The notes: a model not told the origin generated them from the letters alone. A stretch of 64,000 nucleotides of DNA from Phenylobacterium sp. NIBR 498073 (GCF_027286305.1 NZ_CP114599.1:372001-436000); one strand, 5' to 3'. Shown: positions 42,816-53,142, numbered from the stretch's first letter. Translations and numbers: made by a program.

Positions 42816-43634
42816 ATGGAGTCGCCAGTGTCAGACTGGATCGCCGCCGTCATTCTCGGCCTTGTCGAAGGCCTGACGGAGTTCATTCCAGTCTCGTCGA
42901 CGGGGCACCTGCTGCTGACCAAGAAGCTGCTGGGCCTGCCGAGCGGCTTCTGGGACACCTTCAGCGTCATGATCCAGCTGGGCGCGATCCTGGCGGTGGT
43001 GGTGATCTACTTCCAGCGGCTGTGGGGAGTGTTCATCCGCCTGCCGAGCGACCCGAAGGCCCGGTGGTTCGCCGCCAGCGTGCTGATCTCAGTGCTGCCG
43101 TCGATGGCGGTGGCGTTCTTCGCACACGACTTCATCAAGACCGTGCTGTTCGAGAGCATCGGCCTGATCTGCGTGATGTTGATCGTGGGCGGGGTGATCC
43201 TGTTGCTCGTCGACCGCTGGGCGCCGACGCCCAAGGAAGACGACGCCATGAACCTGAGCTGGAAGCGGGCGCTGGGCGTCGGCTTCTGCCAGATCCTGGC
43301 GATGGTGCCGGGGGTGTCGCGCTCGGGCGCGACCATCGTCGGCGGCGTGATGATCGGCATCGACCGGCGCGCGGCGGCCGAGTTCTCGTTCTTCATGGCC
43401 ATCCCGACCATGGTCGGGGCGTTCGTCCTGGACTTCTGGGAGAACAAGGACGTGCTGACCAGCGACAATCTGGGGATCATCGCCATCGGCTTCGTGGTCG
43501 CGTTCCTGTCGGGCCTGGTTGTCGTGAAGACGATGCTCGACTTCATCAACCGCTTCGGGCTGGCGCCCTATGGCTGGTGGCGGATCGGCGCGGGCCTGGT
43601 CGGGCTGGGCGTGCTGTATCTCCACGGGGGCTGA
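42816..43634 (+). CDS. uppP: Undecaprenyl-diphosphatase
   Basis: The 272-residue inner-membrane phosphatase with about eight helices recycles undecaprenyl pyrophosphate for cell-wall and polysaccharide synthesis. The signature VEGLTEFIPVSSTGHLLL (residues about 17-34) and the second motif MVPGVSRSGATIVGG (about 165-180) hold the catalytic Glu, Ser and Arg. ATG 42816 is chosen; GTG 42828 and TTG 42795 are alternatives. A long palindromic repeat lies downstream. Confidence 0.93.
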   Translation: MESPVSDWIAAVILGLVEGLTEFIPVSSTGHLLLTKKLLGLPSGFWDTFSVMIQLGAILAVVVIYFQRLWGVFIRLPSDPKARWFAASVLISVLPSMAVAFFAHDFIKTVLFESIGLICVMLIVGGVILLLVDRWAPTPKEDDAMNLSWKRALGVGFCQILAMVPGVSRSGATIVGGVMIGIDRRAAAEFSFFMAIPTMVGAFVLDFWENKDVLTSDNLGIIAIGFVVAFLSGLVVVKTMLDFINRFGLAPYGWWRIGAGLVGLGVLYLHGG

Positions 43635-43651
43635 GGCGAACCTCGCGCCCC

Positions 43652-43790
43652 CTGTCATCCCGGTTTGCGCAGCAAGGCCGGGATCCATTAGCGCCGTGAC
43701 GGCGGAATGGGCGCGGCCTGGCCATAGCTTGCCAGATCAGGTGTTCATGGGTCCCGGTCTTCGGCCTGCAGCCGAAACCGGGATGACACG
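43652..43790. repeat. GTCATCCCGG-type palindrome (long form)
   Basis: It starts TGTCATCCCGGTTTGCGCAG and ends TCGGCCTGCAGCCGAAACCG then GGATGACACG, with GTGTTCATGGGTCCCGG before the last arm. It occupies the gap between uppP and the convergent NDUFA9-like gene. Confidence 0.9.
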
Positions 43791-43799
43791 TCTAGGCGA

Positions 43800-44768
43800 T
43801 CAGGCCGCGGTGAGGGCCTGATCGGCGAACTGGCCGCCCTTGCGGAAGCGGTAGAGATAGGTCGGGGCGATCGCTTCCAGCGTCATGGGCGCGGTGACGC
43901 CGAGGTCGGACAGGCCCGGCAGGGCCGGGTCGGCGACGTTGTCGGTCTTCAGGATCTCGACCTGGCCGGCGGTGATAGGCGGCGACAGCGGGGTGATCAG
44001 GCCGATCGGGGCGCTGAGCTTGGCCAGCAGGCCGGCGACGCCGAACGGCACCGGGACCATGCCCCGGCGGCGGCCGGTCTCGGCGATCACCAGCTCGACG
44101 ATCTGGCGCACGGTGAAGACGCCCGGGCCGCCCAGCTCGTAGGTGCGGCCGGCGCAGGCCGGATCGGTGACGGCGGTCGCTGCGGCGCGGGCCAGGTCGC
44201 CGACATAGATCGGCTGCAGGCGGGTCTCGGCGCCGATCAGCGGCAGCACCGGGCTGTAGACGGCCATCTGGCCGAAGGTGTTGAGCAGCTTGTCGCCCTG
44301 GCCGAACACGACCGAGGGCCGCAGGATGACGGCGTCGGGGAACTCGGCGCGGGTGACGGCCTCGCCGTCGGCCTTGGAGGCGACGTAGTCGGCGGCCCCG
44401 GGGGCGTGGGCGCCGATCCCGGAGATCAGCACCAGACGCTCGACGCCCAGCTCGCGAGCGGCGCGGGCGACGTTGCGGGCGCCGTCGACATGGACGTCGG
44501 CCAGCTTCTGGCGGCCGGTGTCGTGGAAGATGCCGACCGCGTTGATGGCGGCCTGGGCCCCGGCCAGGGCGCGGCGGACCGAGGCCTCGTCACGGATGTT
44601 GGCCTGCACGACCTCGACCTGACCGACGTCGCCCATCAGGCGCATGGTGTGGGCCAGGTGCGGCTGACGGACGGCCACACGGATGCGCAGGCCCTGCTTG
44701 GCGAGGGCCCGAACGATCTGGGTTCCGATGAAGCCTGATCCGCCGAAGACCGTGACCAGATCCTGCAT
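43800..44768 (-). CDS. Complex I NDUFA9-like NAD(P)H-binding protein
   Basis: The 322-residue atypical SDR has the Rossmann glycine motif TVFGGSGFIGTQIVRALA (GGSGFIG, residues 8-14), then IRVAVRQPHLA, HVDGARNVARAARELGVERLVLISGIGA and LRPSVVFGQGDKLLN. It matches the NDUFA9 or complex I intermediate-associated group, which keeps the fold but lacks the catalytic YxxxK (YVASK is present at 150s, so catalysis cannot be excluded). In alphaproteobacteria it may attach to complex I or work in quinone and lipid metabolism. The start is ATG 44768, with 44783 as alternative. Confidence 0.82.
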   Translation of the reverse strand: MQDLVTVFGGSGFIGTQIVRALAKQGLRIRVAVRQPHLAHTMRLMGDVGQVEVVQANIRDEASVRRALAGAQAAINAVGIFHDTGRQKLADVHVDGARNVARAARELGVERLVLISGIGAHAPGAADYVASKADGEAVTRAEFPDAVILRPSVVFGQGDKLLNTFGQMAVYSPVLPLIGAETRLQPIYVGDLARAAATAVTDPACAGRTYELGGPGVFTVRQIVELVIAETGRRRGMVPVPFGVAGLLAKLSAPIGLITPLSPPITAGQVEILKTDNVADPALPGLSDLGVTAPMTLEAIAPTYLYRFRKGGQFADQALTAA

Positions 44769-44869
44769 GCCGTGCGTCCGCATATGAAAACAAAGAAGGT
44801 TCCGAGCCGCCCGGATAGACGAAGCCGCCGGGCGCTGCAACGAGACTTCGAATAATGCGACAGAGCGTG

Positions 44870-44897
44870 TTGACCGCGGCCGAGCGGCGCCCTAAAG
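44870..44897 (+). promoter_or_regulatory. Possible promoter of the tRNA-Leu gene
   Basis: TTGACC (44870-44875) and CTAAAG (44892-44897) are 16 bases apart, 28 bases before the tRNA. The form resembles the Caulobacter housekeeping promoter (TTGAC with a GCTANAWC-like -10). It is a weak match in the -10. Confidence 0.4.
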
Positions 44898-44925
44898 AGC
44901 GCCCTCCCCGATCCGAAGGGACCGG

Positions 44926-45012
<87 letters not shown>

Positions 45013-45180
45013 CTCTCGTAGCAGAGTGGCGCCTGTTCAGCTCCCAGACATCATGGTTCCTGCAGGTTGCGCCAGCGTTGCGCGGCCGCGACAGGTGTAC
45101 GTCCATCGCGTGTCTGCGCCTGTGCGGCGCAGATCGCGCGCTATATAGGGTGGCGCGACTTGAAGTTTCGGAGACGGCCC

Positions 45181-45798
45181 TTGGCCAACCATCTGCATAT
45201 TGGCGATCTTCCCGAGGGCGTGTTCGCCGACGCCGAGGCCGTAGCGGTCGATTCGGAGACCATGGGCCTGGCGCTGGGCCGCGACCCGCTGTGCGTGGTG
45301 CAGCTGTCGGACGGCAAGGGCGACGCCCACCTGGTCCAGCTGGATCGCTCGACCTATGACGCGCCGAACCTGAAGCGGGTGCTGACCGATCCGAAGATCC
45401 TGAAGATCTTCCACTTCGGGCGGTTCGACATCGCCATGTTCCACCTGCACCTGGGGGTGGTCACTGCGCCGGTCTACTGCACCAAGATCGCCTCGAAGCT
45501 GGCCCGCACCTATACCGACCGTCATGGTCTGAAGGACGTCAGCAAGGAGCTGCTGGGCGTCGACATGTCCAAGGCCCAGCAGAGCTCGGACTGGGGCGCG
45601 GCCAAGCTGTCGGACGAACAGATCGCCTACGCCGCCTCGGACGTGCTGCACCTGCACGCCCTGCGCGACAAGCTCGACGCCATGCTGGCGCGCGAAGGCC
45701 GCGACGGCCTGGCGCGCGCCTGCTTCGACTTCCTCCCGCACCGCGCCCTGCTGGACGTGAGGGGCTGGGAAGAGGTCGACATCTTCGCGCACGCCTGA
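45181..45798 (+). CDS. Ribonuclease D-like 3'-5' exonuclease domain protein
   Basis: The 205-residue protein has a DEDDy exonuclease fold: VAVDSETMGLALG has the first Asp and Glu, KIFHFGRFDIAMFH the second Asp, and DEQIAYAASDVLHLHALRDKL the third with Tyr four before it. It is about half the size of E. coli RNase D because it lacks HRDC domains. The role is RNA 3'-end trimming or turnover in the cytosol. The start is TTG 45181 with MANHLHIGDLPEG-like N-terminus. It is followed after 7 bases by lptC, an arrangement common in alphaproteobacteria. Confidence 0.87.
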   Translation: MANHLHIGDLPEGVFADAEAVAVDSETMGLALGRDPLCVVQLSDGKGDAHLVQLDRSTYDAPNLKRVLTDPKILKIFHFGRFDIAMFHLHLGVVTAPVYCTKIASKLARTYTDRHGLKDVSKELLGVDMSKAQQSSDWGAAKLSDEQIAYAASDVLHLHALRDKLDAMLAREGRDGLARACFDFLPHRALLDVRGWEEVDIFAHA

Positions 45799-45805
45799 GA
45801 CGCCG

Positions 45806-46423
45806 ATGACGTCGCTCGCCGCCACAGTCCAACCGCCGGTCCGCAGCGACTTCGAGCGCTGGCGGCGGCGTTCGCGGCTGATCCGGCGGCTGCGGGTCAT
45901 CCTGCCGGCGCTGATCGTGGCGATCCTGGCGGCGCTGCTCGGCTTCATCGCCCACACCACCTTTCTTGGCCGCGACGCCAAGCCGCGCGAGGCCGACGCC
46001 CCCATCGAGCTGGTCAATCCGCGCTTCGTCGGCAAGGACGACAAGGGGCGGGCTTTCGTGCTGACCGCATCGACCGCGGTGCGCGACGAGAACGACTATC
46101 AACGGGTGCTGCTGGACAAGCCGGCGCTGATCCTCGACGCCGAGGGGGTGAACCCGACGCGGGTGACCGCCAAGTCCGGCGTCTACAGCGAGGACCGGCG
46201 GGTGCTGAACCTGGACGGCGGGGTGAAGATGAGCGGCGGCGACGTCACCTTCGACACCGCCAGTTCGATCTTCAACACCGCGACGGGCGAACTCGAAGGC
46301 GAGGGTCTGATCTCCGGCGCCTCGTCGCTTGGCGAAATCACGGCGAAGTCCTATGGCGTGTACGACAAGGGCGAGCGCCTGGTCTTCAAGGGCGGGGTGC
46401 GCGGACGCATCGATTCGAAGTAG
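45806..46423 (+). CDS. lptC: LPS export protein LptC
   Basis: The 205-residue bitopic inner-membrane protein has one helix (about residues 32-54, ILPALIVAILAALLGFI) after a basic N-terminus. It then has an OstA-type beta-jellyroll periplasmic domain (NPRFVGKDDKGRAFVLTAS, DEGVNPTRVTAKSG and GEYSED-like VYSEDRRVLNLDGGVKM). It links LptB2FG to LptA in the LPS bridge. It is 7 bases after the rnd-like gene and just before lptA. Confidence 0.9.
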   Translation: MTSLAATVQPPVRSDFERWRRRSRLIRRLRVILPALIVAILAALLGFIAHTTFLGRDAKPREADAPIELVNPRFVGKDDKGRAFVLTASTAVRDENDYQRVLLDKPALILDAEGVNPTRVTAKSGVYSEDRRVLNLDGGVKMSGGDVTFDTASSIFNTATGELEGEGLISGASSLGEITAKSYGVYDKGERLVFKGGVRGRIDSK

Positions 46424-46474
46424 AGCTTGCGGACTCGATCTTTTCGCACTCGACTTTCGGACCGGGCTTCCCAG

Positions 46475-47047
46475 ATGGGCTTCATGAGCATGAGCGGGCT
46501 TGAAATGACGAAGCTGGCGGCGATGGCCGTAGTCGCATTGACGCTGGGCGCGAGCCCGGCCGCCGCGCAGCTGAGCCAGAGCTCGGATGCGCCGGTGGAC
46601 ATCACCGCCGACGCGCTGGAAGTCATCAACAACGAGTGCGTGTCGATCTGGAGCGGATCGGCCGAGGCGCTGCAGGACCGCACGCGGCTGCGCGCCGACG
46701 TGATCAAGACCTTTTCCAAGAAGGGCGCGGGCCGTCCCGGCGCGGCCGGCGGATCGTGCGGCGCCCTCGACCGCATGGAGGCGATCGGCAACGTCTACTA
46801 CGTGACCCCGCAGCAGAAGGTCCGCGGCGACAACGCCAACTACGACGTCACCGCCGAACGCATCGTCATCACCGGCGACGTGGTCGCCGTGTCGGGTCCG
46901 AACGTGATCCGCGGCGACCGGCTGGTGGTCAATGTCGCGACCGGCGATGCGCAGATGCAGTCGGGCGCCAAGGGCCCCGGCAAGGCGCGTCCGCGCGCCG
47001 TCATCTATCCGAACCAGCAGGCGGGCCAGCCCGCCGCCCGCCGCTAG
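46475..47047 (+). CDS. lptA: LPS export periplasmic bridge protein LptA
   Basis: The OstA-fold periplasmic protein has a signal peptide (MTKLAAMAVVALTLGASPAAA then Q, quoted only as its hydrophobic core AAMAVVALTLGASP). It has PVDITADALEVINNECVSIWSG and a GNVYYVTPQQKVRGDNANYD repeat, the signature of the LptA jellyroll. Several in-frame ATGs (46475, 46484, 46490, 46505) precede the signal; the start is uncertain, and the frame runs back to TTG 46427. It forms the periplasmic LPS filament between LptC and LptD. lptB begins 8 bases after it. Confidence 0.88.
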   Translation: MGFMSMSGLEMTKLAAMAVVALTLGASPAAAQLSQSSDAPVDITADALEVINNECVSIWSGSAEALQDRTRLRADVIKTFSKKGAGRPGAAGGSCGALDRMEAIGNVYYVTPQQKVRGDNANYDVTAERIVITGDVVAVSGPNVIRGDRLVVNVATGDAQMQSGAKGPGKARPRAVIYPNQQAGQPAARR

Positions 47048-47055
47048 GAGTTCAC

Positions 47056-47817
<762 letters not shown>

Positions 47818-47918
47818 TCGCGTCGGGTCCGAGGCGAGTTAGTCCGCGCCTGGACAATCGCCGCGCAAGTTCCTTCTATGGCGCCGCCGCGATGGGGCGG
47901 TCGGGGAACTTCGTCCTT

Positions 47919-49961
47919 ATGCGTTACGCCAGTCTGATTCTCGCGGCCTGCGCCGCGCTTTCCGTGACGCCCGCCGCGGCCCAGGTCGCCGACGCCCCGT
48001 CGCGGGTGTTTGGGCCGCGCGACCTGTTCGGACTCGAGTACGCATCCGATCCCCAGTTCCGCCCCGACGGCGGCGCCATCGCCTATGTGCGGGTCGCGAA
48101 CGACATCATGACCGACCGCGGTCGCCGCGCGATCTGGCTGATCGATCCCAAGACCGGCGCGCAGAGTCCGTTGATCGCCGACGATCGCTCGAACAGCCGG
48201 CCGCGTTGGTCGCCGGACGGGCAGCGCCTGGCCTATGTCGTGTCGGGGCCGGGCGGCCCGCAGATCCACGTCCGCTGGATGACCAGCGGGCGCTCGGCCC
48301 AGGTCGCCACCCTGGAGCAGGCGCCGAGCGACCTGGCCTGGTCGCCGGACGGCAAGTCGCTGGCGATCCTGATGCTGACCGCCGATGAGCCGGCCAAGCT
48401 GGGCGCGCCGCTGGCCAAGCCTGAAGGCGCGAGCTGGGCGCCGCCGCTGAAGGTCGAAGACCGGATGACCTGGCGCGCCGACGGCGACGGCGAACTGAAG
48501 CCCGGCTTTTCCCACGTCTTCGTGGTCTCGGCCGACGGCGGCGCGCCGCGCCAGCTGACCTTCGGCAAGTTCGACGCCAACGGGCCGCTCGCCTGGAGCG
48601 GCGACGGCGGCAAGGTGCTGTTCTCGTCCAACCGCAACAAGGACTGGGAGCGCAATCCAAACGAGAGCGAACTCTTCAGCGTCTCGGCGACCGACGGCGC
48701 CCTGACCCAGCTGACCCGGCGGTTGGGGCCCGACGCCTCGCCGGTGGTGTCGCCCGACGGGCGACAGATCGCCTATCTCGGCTATGACGACGCCGCGCGG
48801 CGCAGCTACGAGAACGCGCAGCTCTATGTGATGGGTGCGGACGGTCAGGGCTCGCGGTCGCTGACCGCCGGCCTGGACCGCAGCATCGACGGCGCGCAAT
48901 GGTCGCGCGACGGGCGCAGCCTGGTGGTCTCCTACGACGATCACGGCGTGAAGAAGCTGGCCAAGGTGGGGCTGGACGGGAGGATCCAGGTCCTGGCCGA
49001 GGGCTTGGCCGGCCCCGCCCTCGACCGGCCCTATACCGGCGGGGACTTCTCGCTGGCGCGGGACGGCGCCGTGGCGTTCACGCAAGGGTCGCCCGAGCGG
49101 CCGGCCGACATCGCAGTCGCCGGCAAGGGGCCGGCGCGGCGGCTGACGGCGCTGAACGCCGACCTGTTCGCCGGCAAGACCTTGGGCAAGGTCGAAAAAC
49201 TGGCGGTGACTTCAGCCTATGACGGCAAGCCGATCGACGCGTGGATCGTCACGCCGCCGAATTTCGACCCGTCGAAGAAGTATCCGCTGGTGCTGGAGAT
49301 CCACGGCGGGCCGTTCTCGGCCTACGGTCCGTACTTCTCGAGTGACAACCAGCTCTATGCGGCCGCCGGCTACGTGGTGGTCTACTCGAACCCGCGCGGC
49401 TCGACGTCATACGGCGCGGCCTTCGCCAACGAGATCGACAAGACCTATCCCGCCCACGACTACGACGACCTGATCAGCGTGGTGGACGCGGGGGTGGCCA
49501 AGGGCTTCGTCGACCCGGGCCGGCTCTATGTCACCGGCGGCTCGGGCGGCGGGCTGCTGACCGCCTGGATCGTCGGCAAGACCGACCGGTTCAAGGCCGC
49601 GGCGACCCAGAAGCCTGTGATCAACTGGACCAGCCAGGTGCTGACCGTCGACGGGGCCAACTTCATGGCCGACTACTGGTTCGGCAAGATGCCGTGGGAA
49701 GACCCGCAAGGGTACTGGGCGCGTTCGCCGCTGTCGCTGGTCGGCCATGTGAAGACCCCGACCCTGGTGCTGGTCGGCGACCGCGACCTGCGCACGCCCG
49801 TGGGCGAGTCCGAGCAGTACTATCAGGCCCTGCGCCTGCGCGGGGTGCCGACGGCTTTCGTCCGCGTGCCCGAGGCCTCGCATGGGGGGCTGGCGGTGCG
49901 CCCCTCGCAGTCGGCGGCGCGGGTCCAGGCGATCCTCGCCTGGTTCGAACGCTACAAGTAG
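47919..49961 (+). CDS. S9-family prolyl oligopeptidase (secreted)
   Basis: The 680-residue protein has a signal peptide (MRYASLILAACAALSVTPAAA, core ASLILAACAALSV). A seven-bladed beta-propeller of WD/TolB-like repeats (SPDGQRLAYV, SPDGKSLAIL, SPDGRQIAYLG, about residues 40-420) is followed by an alpha/beta-hydrolase. Catalytic Ser is in GGSGGGLL, Asp in VGDRDLRTPVG and His in EASHGG. It cleaves short peptides, probably in the periplasm, and the substrate is unknown. ATG 47919 is chosen over 47892 because it starts the signal peptide. Confidence 0.92.
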   Translation: MRYASLILAACAALSVTPAAAQVADAPSRVFGPRDLFGLEYASDPQFRPDGGAIAYVRVANDIMTDRGRRAIWLIDPKTGAQSPLIADDRSNSRPRWSPDGQRLAYVVSGPGGPQIHVRWMTSGRSAQVATLEQAPSDLAWSPDGKSLAILMLTADEPAKLGAPLAKPEGASWAPPLKVEDRMTWRADGDGELKPGFSHVFVVSADGGAPRQLTFGKFDANGPLAWSGDGGKVLFSSNRNKDWERNPNESELFSVSATDGALTQLTRRLGPDASPVVSPDGRQIAYLGYDDAARRSYENAQLYVMGADGQGSRSLTAGLDRSIDGAQWSRDGRSLVVSYDDHGVKKLAKVGLDGRIQVLAEGLAGPALDRPYTGGDFSLARDGAVAFTQGSPERPADIAVAGKGPARRLTALNADLFAGKTLGKVEKLAVTSAYDGKPIDAWIVTPPNFDPSKKYPLVLEIHGGPFSAYGPYFSSDNQLYAAAGYVVVYSNPRGSTSYGAAFANEIDKTYPAHDYDDLISVVDAGVAKGFVDPGRLYVTGGSGGGLLTAWIVGKTDRFKAAATQKPVINWTSQVLTVDGANFMADYWFGKMPWEDPQGYWARSPLSLVGHVKTPTLVLVGDRDLRTPVGESEQYYQALRLRGVPTAFVRVPEASHGGLAVRPSQSAARVQAILAWFERYK

Positions 49962-49970
49962 GTCACGCGG

Positions 49971-49991
49971 CTAGGCGCTAGGCGCTAGGCG
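49971..49991. repeat. Three tandem copies of CTAGGCG
   Basis: The heptamer CTAGGCG is repeated three times without interruption. The middle copy supplies the stop codon of the WYL regulator on the minus strand. It lies in the space after the S9 peptidase gene. Confidence 0.85.
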
Positions 49992-50739
49992 CGGCCCGCT
50001 GGTCGCGCTGCGCCTCGTACTGTTCGTGGTGGCGGCGACGTTCCTCCTCCAGCGCCTGGCGCCAGCGGGCCCGCAGCAGGGACGGACGGTCGGGATAGCG
50101 GTCTTCGAGGAACTCGGCGGCGACCACCCGGTCGGTGCGGAAGTTGCGGAAGTCGGTCCGCAGTTCGCACCAGGCGACCAGCATCCGCACCGTCTCGTGA
50201 TAGCCGACGGTGACCGGCCAGACGGTGCGGCGGCTCTCGCGGTCCTGCTCGTCGCGATAGTGCAGGGTGATCTTGCGGCCGGCGCGGATGGCGGCGCGGA
50301 CCTGGGCCATGTCGAGCTGGTCGGGCGGGGCGGTGCGCCAGCCTGGAACGGCGCGGCCGGCCGGCTCCAGCACGTAGGGGCGCAGGCGTTCGGGCACCGA
50401 GGCGCCGATTTTGGCGATCAGGTCCTGGGCGGCGCGGGCCAGGGAGGGGTCGCCGCGGCTGGCCACCCACTGGGCCCCGAGCACGGCGGCCTCGATCTCG
50501 TCGGGGGTCAGCATCAGCGGCGGCAGGTCGAAACCCTGGTCGAGGACATAACCCATGCCGGCCTCGCCGCGGATCGGCACCCGCTGGCCCATCAAGGTGG
50601 CGATGTCGCGATAGACCGTGCGCTTGGAGGTCTCGAGCTCCTCGGCGATGGCGTCGGCGGTGATCGGCGCACGCGCCCGGCGCATGATCTGGATGATCTG
50701 AAACAGGCGATCGGCGCGACGCATGGAGATCCGTTTCAT
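49978..50739 (-). CDS. YafY/PafC-type regulator with HTH and WYL domain
   Basis: The 253-residue transcription factor has an N-terminal HTH_11 (RADRLFQIIQIMRRARAPITADAIAEELETSKRTVYRDI, key part LETSKRTVYRDIATL) and a WYL ligand domain (about 150-215, KITLHYRDEQDRESRRTVWPV and WCELRTDFRNFRTDRV). It is divergent from a GST gene that it probably controls. ATG 50724 is an alternative start. The stop codon is in a triple heptamer repeat. Confidence 0.9.
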   Translation of the reverse strand: MKRISMRRADRLFQIIQIMRRARAPITADAIAEELETSKRTVYRDIATLMGQRVPIRGEAGMGYVLDQGFDLPPLMLTPDEIEAAVLGAQWVASRGDPSLARAAQDLIAKIGASVPERLRPYVLEPAGRAVPGWRTAPPDQLDMAQVRAAIRAGRKITLHYRDEQDRESRRTVWPVTVGYHETVRMLVAWCELRTDFRNFRTDRVVAAEFLEDRYPDRPSLLRARWRQALEEERRRHHEQYEAQRDQRAAPSA

Positions 50740-50826
50740 GGGGCTGGAGCATCGGCCGGCGATGCTGACAGCATGGTGGCAGTAGCCGGGTTCTAAGCCA
50801 ACGGAGTTCTTTCAGGGAGAGACTCC

Positions 50827-51570
50827 ATGATCACGCTTTACGGAGCCGGCGCGAACTTCGGCGTGCCCGAGGTCAGGCCCTACGTCACCAAGACCGAGGT
50901 CCATCTGCGGATGGCGGGCCTGCCCTATGTGAAGGAAGCCGCCATGCCGCAACTGTCCCCCAAGGGCCAGCTGCCCTGGCTGGACGACGACGGCGAACTG
51001 ATCGCCGACAGCCACTTCATCCGCCTGCATCTGGAGAAGAAGTACGCCGTCGACTTCGACGAGGGCCTGAGCCTGGCCGAACGGGCCCAGGCCTGGGCCA
51101 TCGAGCGGATGGTCGAGAATCACTTCGGCTGGACGCTGGCGCACGTGCGCTGGCTGATCCCCGAGAACTACGCCAAGGGCCCGGCGCAGTTTTTCGCCGC
51201 CCTGCCGCCGGCCCTGCAGGAGGACATGCGCCGGGACATCCAGGGCCGCGTCGCCGAGAACATCCGCGCGGCGGGCGTGGGCCGCCACTCGGAGGCCGAG
51301 ATCCTGAGCCTGGGCGTACGCTCGCTGGCGGCGCTGTCGGCCCTGCTGGGGGCCAAGCCGTTCCTGATGGGCTGCCGGCCGAGCGGGGTGGATGGGGTCG
51401 CCTTCGGCATGCTGGCGGGGCTGATGGCGCCGTATTTCGACGCCCCGATCCGCGAGCGGGCGATGAGCTTCGGCAACCTCGTCGCCTATGTCGATCGGAT
51501 GATGGCCGGGGTCTATCCGGAGTTCGACTGGGCGCCGCTGGCCCCCGCACGGGAGACCATGGCCGCTTAA
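50827..51570 (+). CDS. Glutathione S-transferase family protein
   Basis: The 247-residue GST-like protein has a thioredoxin-fold start MITLYGAGANFGVPEVRPYV, cis-Pro in SPKGQLPWLDDDG and the acidic Ser site in IADSHFIRLHLE. A longer-than-usual helical C-domain follows, close to Tom37/metaxin-like GSTs (FLMGCRPSGVDGVAFGMLAGL). GGGAGAG-like purines precede ATG 50827. It is divergent from the WYL regulator. Confidence 0.87.
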   Translation: MITLYGAGANFGVPEVRPYVTKTEVHLRMAGLPYVKEAAMPQLSPKGQLPWLDDDGELIADSHFIRLHLEKKYAVDFDEGLSLAERAQAWAIERMVENHFGWTLAHVRWLIPENYAKGPAQFFAALPPALQEDMRRDIQGRVAENIRAAGVGRHSEAEILSLGVRSLAALSALLGAKPFLMGCRPSGVDGVAFGMLAGLMAPYFDAPIRERAMSFGNLVAYVDRMMAGVYPEFDWAPLAPARETMAA

Positions 51571-51651
51571 TCAAGCTGCGCCGTGCGGTTAACACTTCGG
51601 TTGGGATGAGCGCGCTAACCTCGCCAGCAAGAAACAGGCCAGGAGGCGGAT

Positions 51652-53142
51652 TTGGCGCTCGGCGCGCGTTTGGAGCTGAGGCAAGGGCAGGGGCTGGTCA
51701 TCACGCCCCAACTGCAGCAGGCGATCAAGCTGCTGCAGCTCTCGAACCTTGAGCTCGAAGCCTTCGTCGAGGGCGAGCTGGAGCGCAATCCGCTGCTGCA
51801 GCGCGACGAGCGCGAATCAGAGCCCGACCGCGACGAGGCCCCGCGCGAATCGGACGACGGCGTCAGCGAACATCTGGCCGACCACGCCGCCGCGGCCGAC
51901 ATGGACGCCGCCCACGACCAGGCCTCGCCCGGCGAGCACGCCACCGGCGACGCCCAGGAAGCCCAGCATGCAGGCGGGGCGGTCGACTGGTCCAAGGCCG
52001 GCAAGGGCGGCTCGTTCGAGGACACCGAGGACTTCGAGGGGCGGCTGACCCGCGAGAAGACGCTGGCCGAACATCTGCACGACCAGCTGGCGGTGGCCCG
52101 GCTCAGCCCGACGCAGAACGCCATCGCCGCCATCCTGATCGATGGGGTGGACGAGGGCGGATACCTGCGCATCGACCTTTTGGAGACCGCCGAGCGGCTG
52201 GGCTGCGAGCTGGCCCCGGTCGAGGACGTGCTGACCACGCTGCAGGGCTTCGAGCCGACCGGGGTCTTCGCTCGCGACGTGCGCGAATGCCTGATGCTGC
52301 AGCTGAAGGAGCGCGATCGCTGCGACCCGGCGATGGTGGCGCTGCTCGACAATCTGGAACTGCTGGCGCGACGGGATATGAACGCGCTGCGCCGCGTCTG
52401 CGGCGTCGACGACGAGGACCTGCGCGACATGGTCGCCGAGCTGCGTGGCCTGACCCCGCGGCCGGGCGCGGCGTTCGGCGGCGAGCCGAGCCAGCCGGTG
52501 GCGCCGGACGTCTTCGTGCGCGAGGGCCTGGGCGGCCTGTGGCACGTGGAACTGAACACCGACACCCTGCCGCGGCTGCTGATCGACCAGCGCTATCACG
52601 CCCGCGTCGCCGGCGGCGCGCGCACCGACCAGGAAAAGGTCTTCGTCTCCGACTGCATGGCCAGCGCCAACTGGCTGGTGAAGAGCCTGGACCAGCGGGC
52701 CAAGACCATCCTGAAGGTGGCCAGCGAGATCGTGCGTCAGCAGGACGGTTTCCTGGCCTTCGGGGTCGAGCACCTGCGGCCGCTGAACCTGAAGACCGTG
52801 GCCGACGCCATCGGGATGCACGAATCCACCGTCAGCCGGGTGACCTCGAACAAGTACATCGCCACTCCGCGCGGCATGTTCGAGCTGAAGTTCTTCTTCA
52901 CGTCCTCGATCGCCTCGACCTCGGGCGGGGAAGCGCACTCGGCCGAGAGCGTGCGCCACAAGATCAAGCAGCTGATCGACACCGAGCGCGGCGAGCGCGA
53001 CGTGCATTCCGACGACCGGATCGTCGAGATCCTCAAGGAAACCGGCGTCGACATCGCCCGCCGCACCGTGGCCAAGTACCGCGAGGCGATGCGCATCCCC
53101 TCGTCGGTCGAGCGCCGGCGGATGCTGAAGGAAGCGGTCTAG
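51652..53142 (+). CDS. rpoN: RNA polymerase sigma-54 factor
   Basis: The 496-residue sigma factor for -24/-12 promoters has a Gln/Leu-rich activator-interacting region (residues about 7-50: LELRQGQGLVITPQLQQAIK), an acidic stretch (50-120), and core-binding and HTH regions. The RpoN box ARRTVAKYRE is at about 469-478. The start is TTG 51652 with AGGAGG eight bases upstream. In related genomes it usually precedes hpf and ptsN; here these lie 7 kb downstream. Confidence 0.96.
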   Translation: MALGARLELRQGQGLVITPQLQQAIKLLQLSNLELEAFVEGELERNPLLQRDERESEPDRDEAPRESDDGVSEHLADHAAAADMDAAHDQASPGEHATGDAQEAQHAGGAVDWSKAGKGGSFEDTEDFEGRLTREKTLAEHLHDQLAVARLSPTQNAIAAILIDGVDEGGYLRIDLLETAERLGCELAPVEDVLTTLQGFEPTGVFARDVRECLMLQLKERDRCDPAMVALLDNLELLARRDMNALRRVCGVDDEDLRDMVAELRGLTPRPGAAFGGEPSQPVAPDVFVREGLGGLWHVELNTDTLPRLLIDQRYHARVAGGARTDQEKVFVSDCMASANWLVKSLDQRAKTILKVASEIVRQQDGFLAFGVEHLRPLNLKTVADAIGMHESTVSRVTSNKYIATPRGMFELKFFFTSSIASTSGGEAHSAESVRHKIKQLIDTERGERDVHSDDRIVEILKETGVDIARRTVAKYREAMRIPSSVERRRMLKEAV

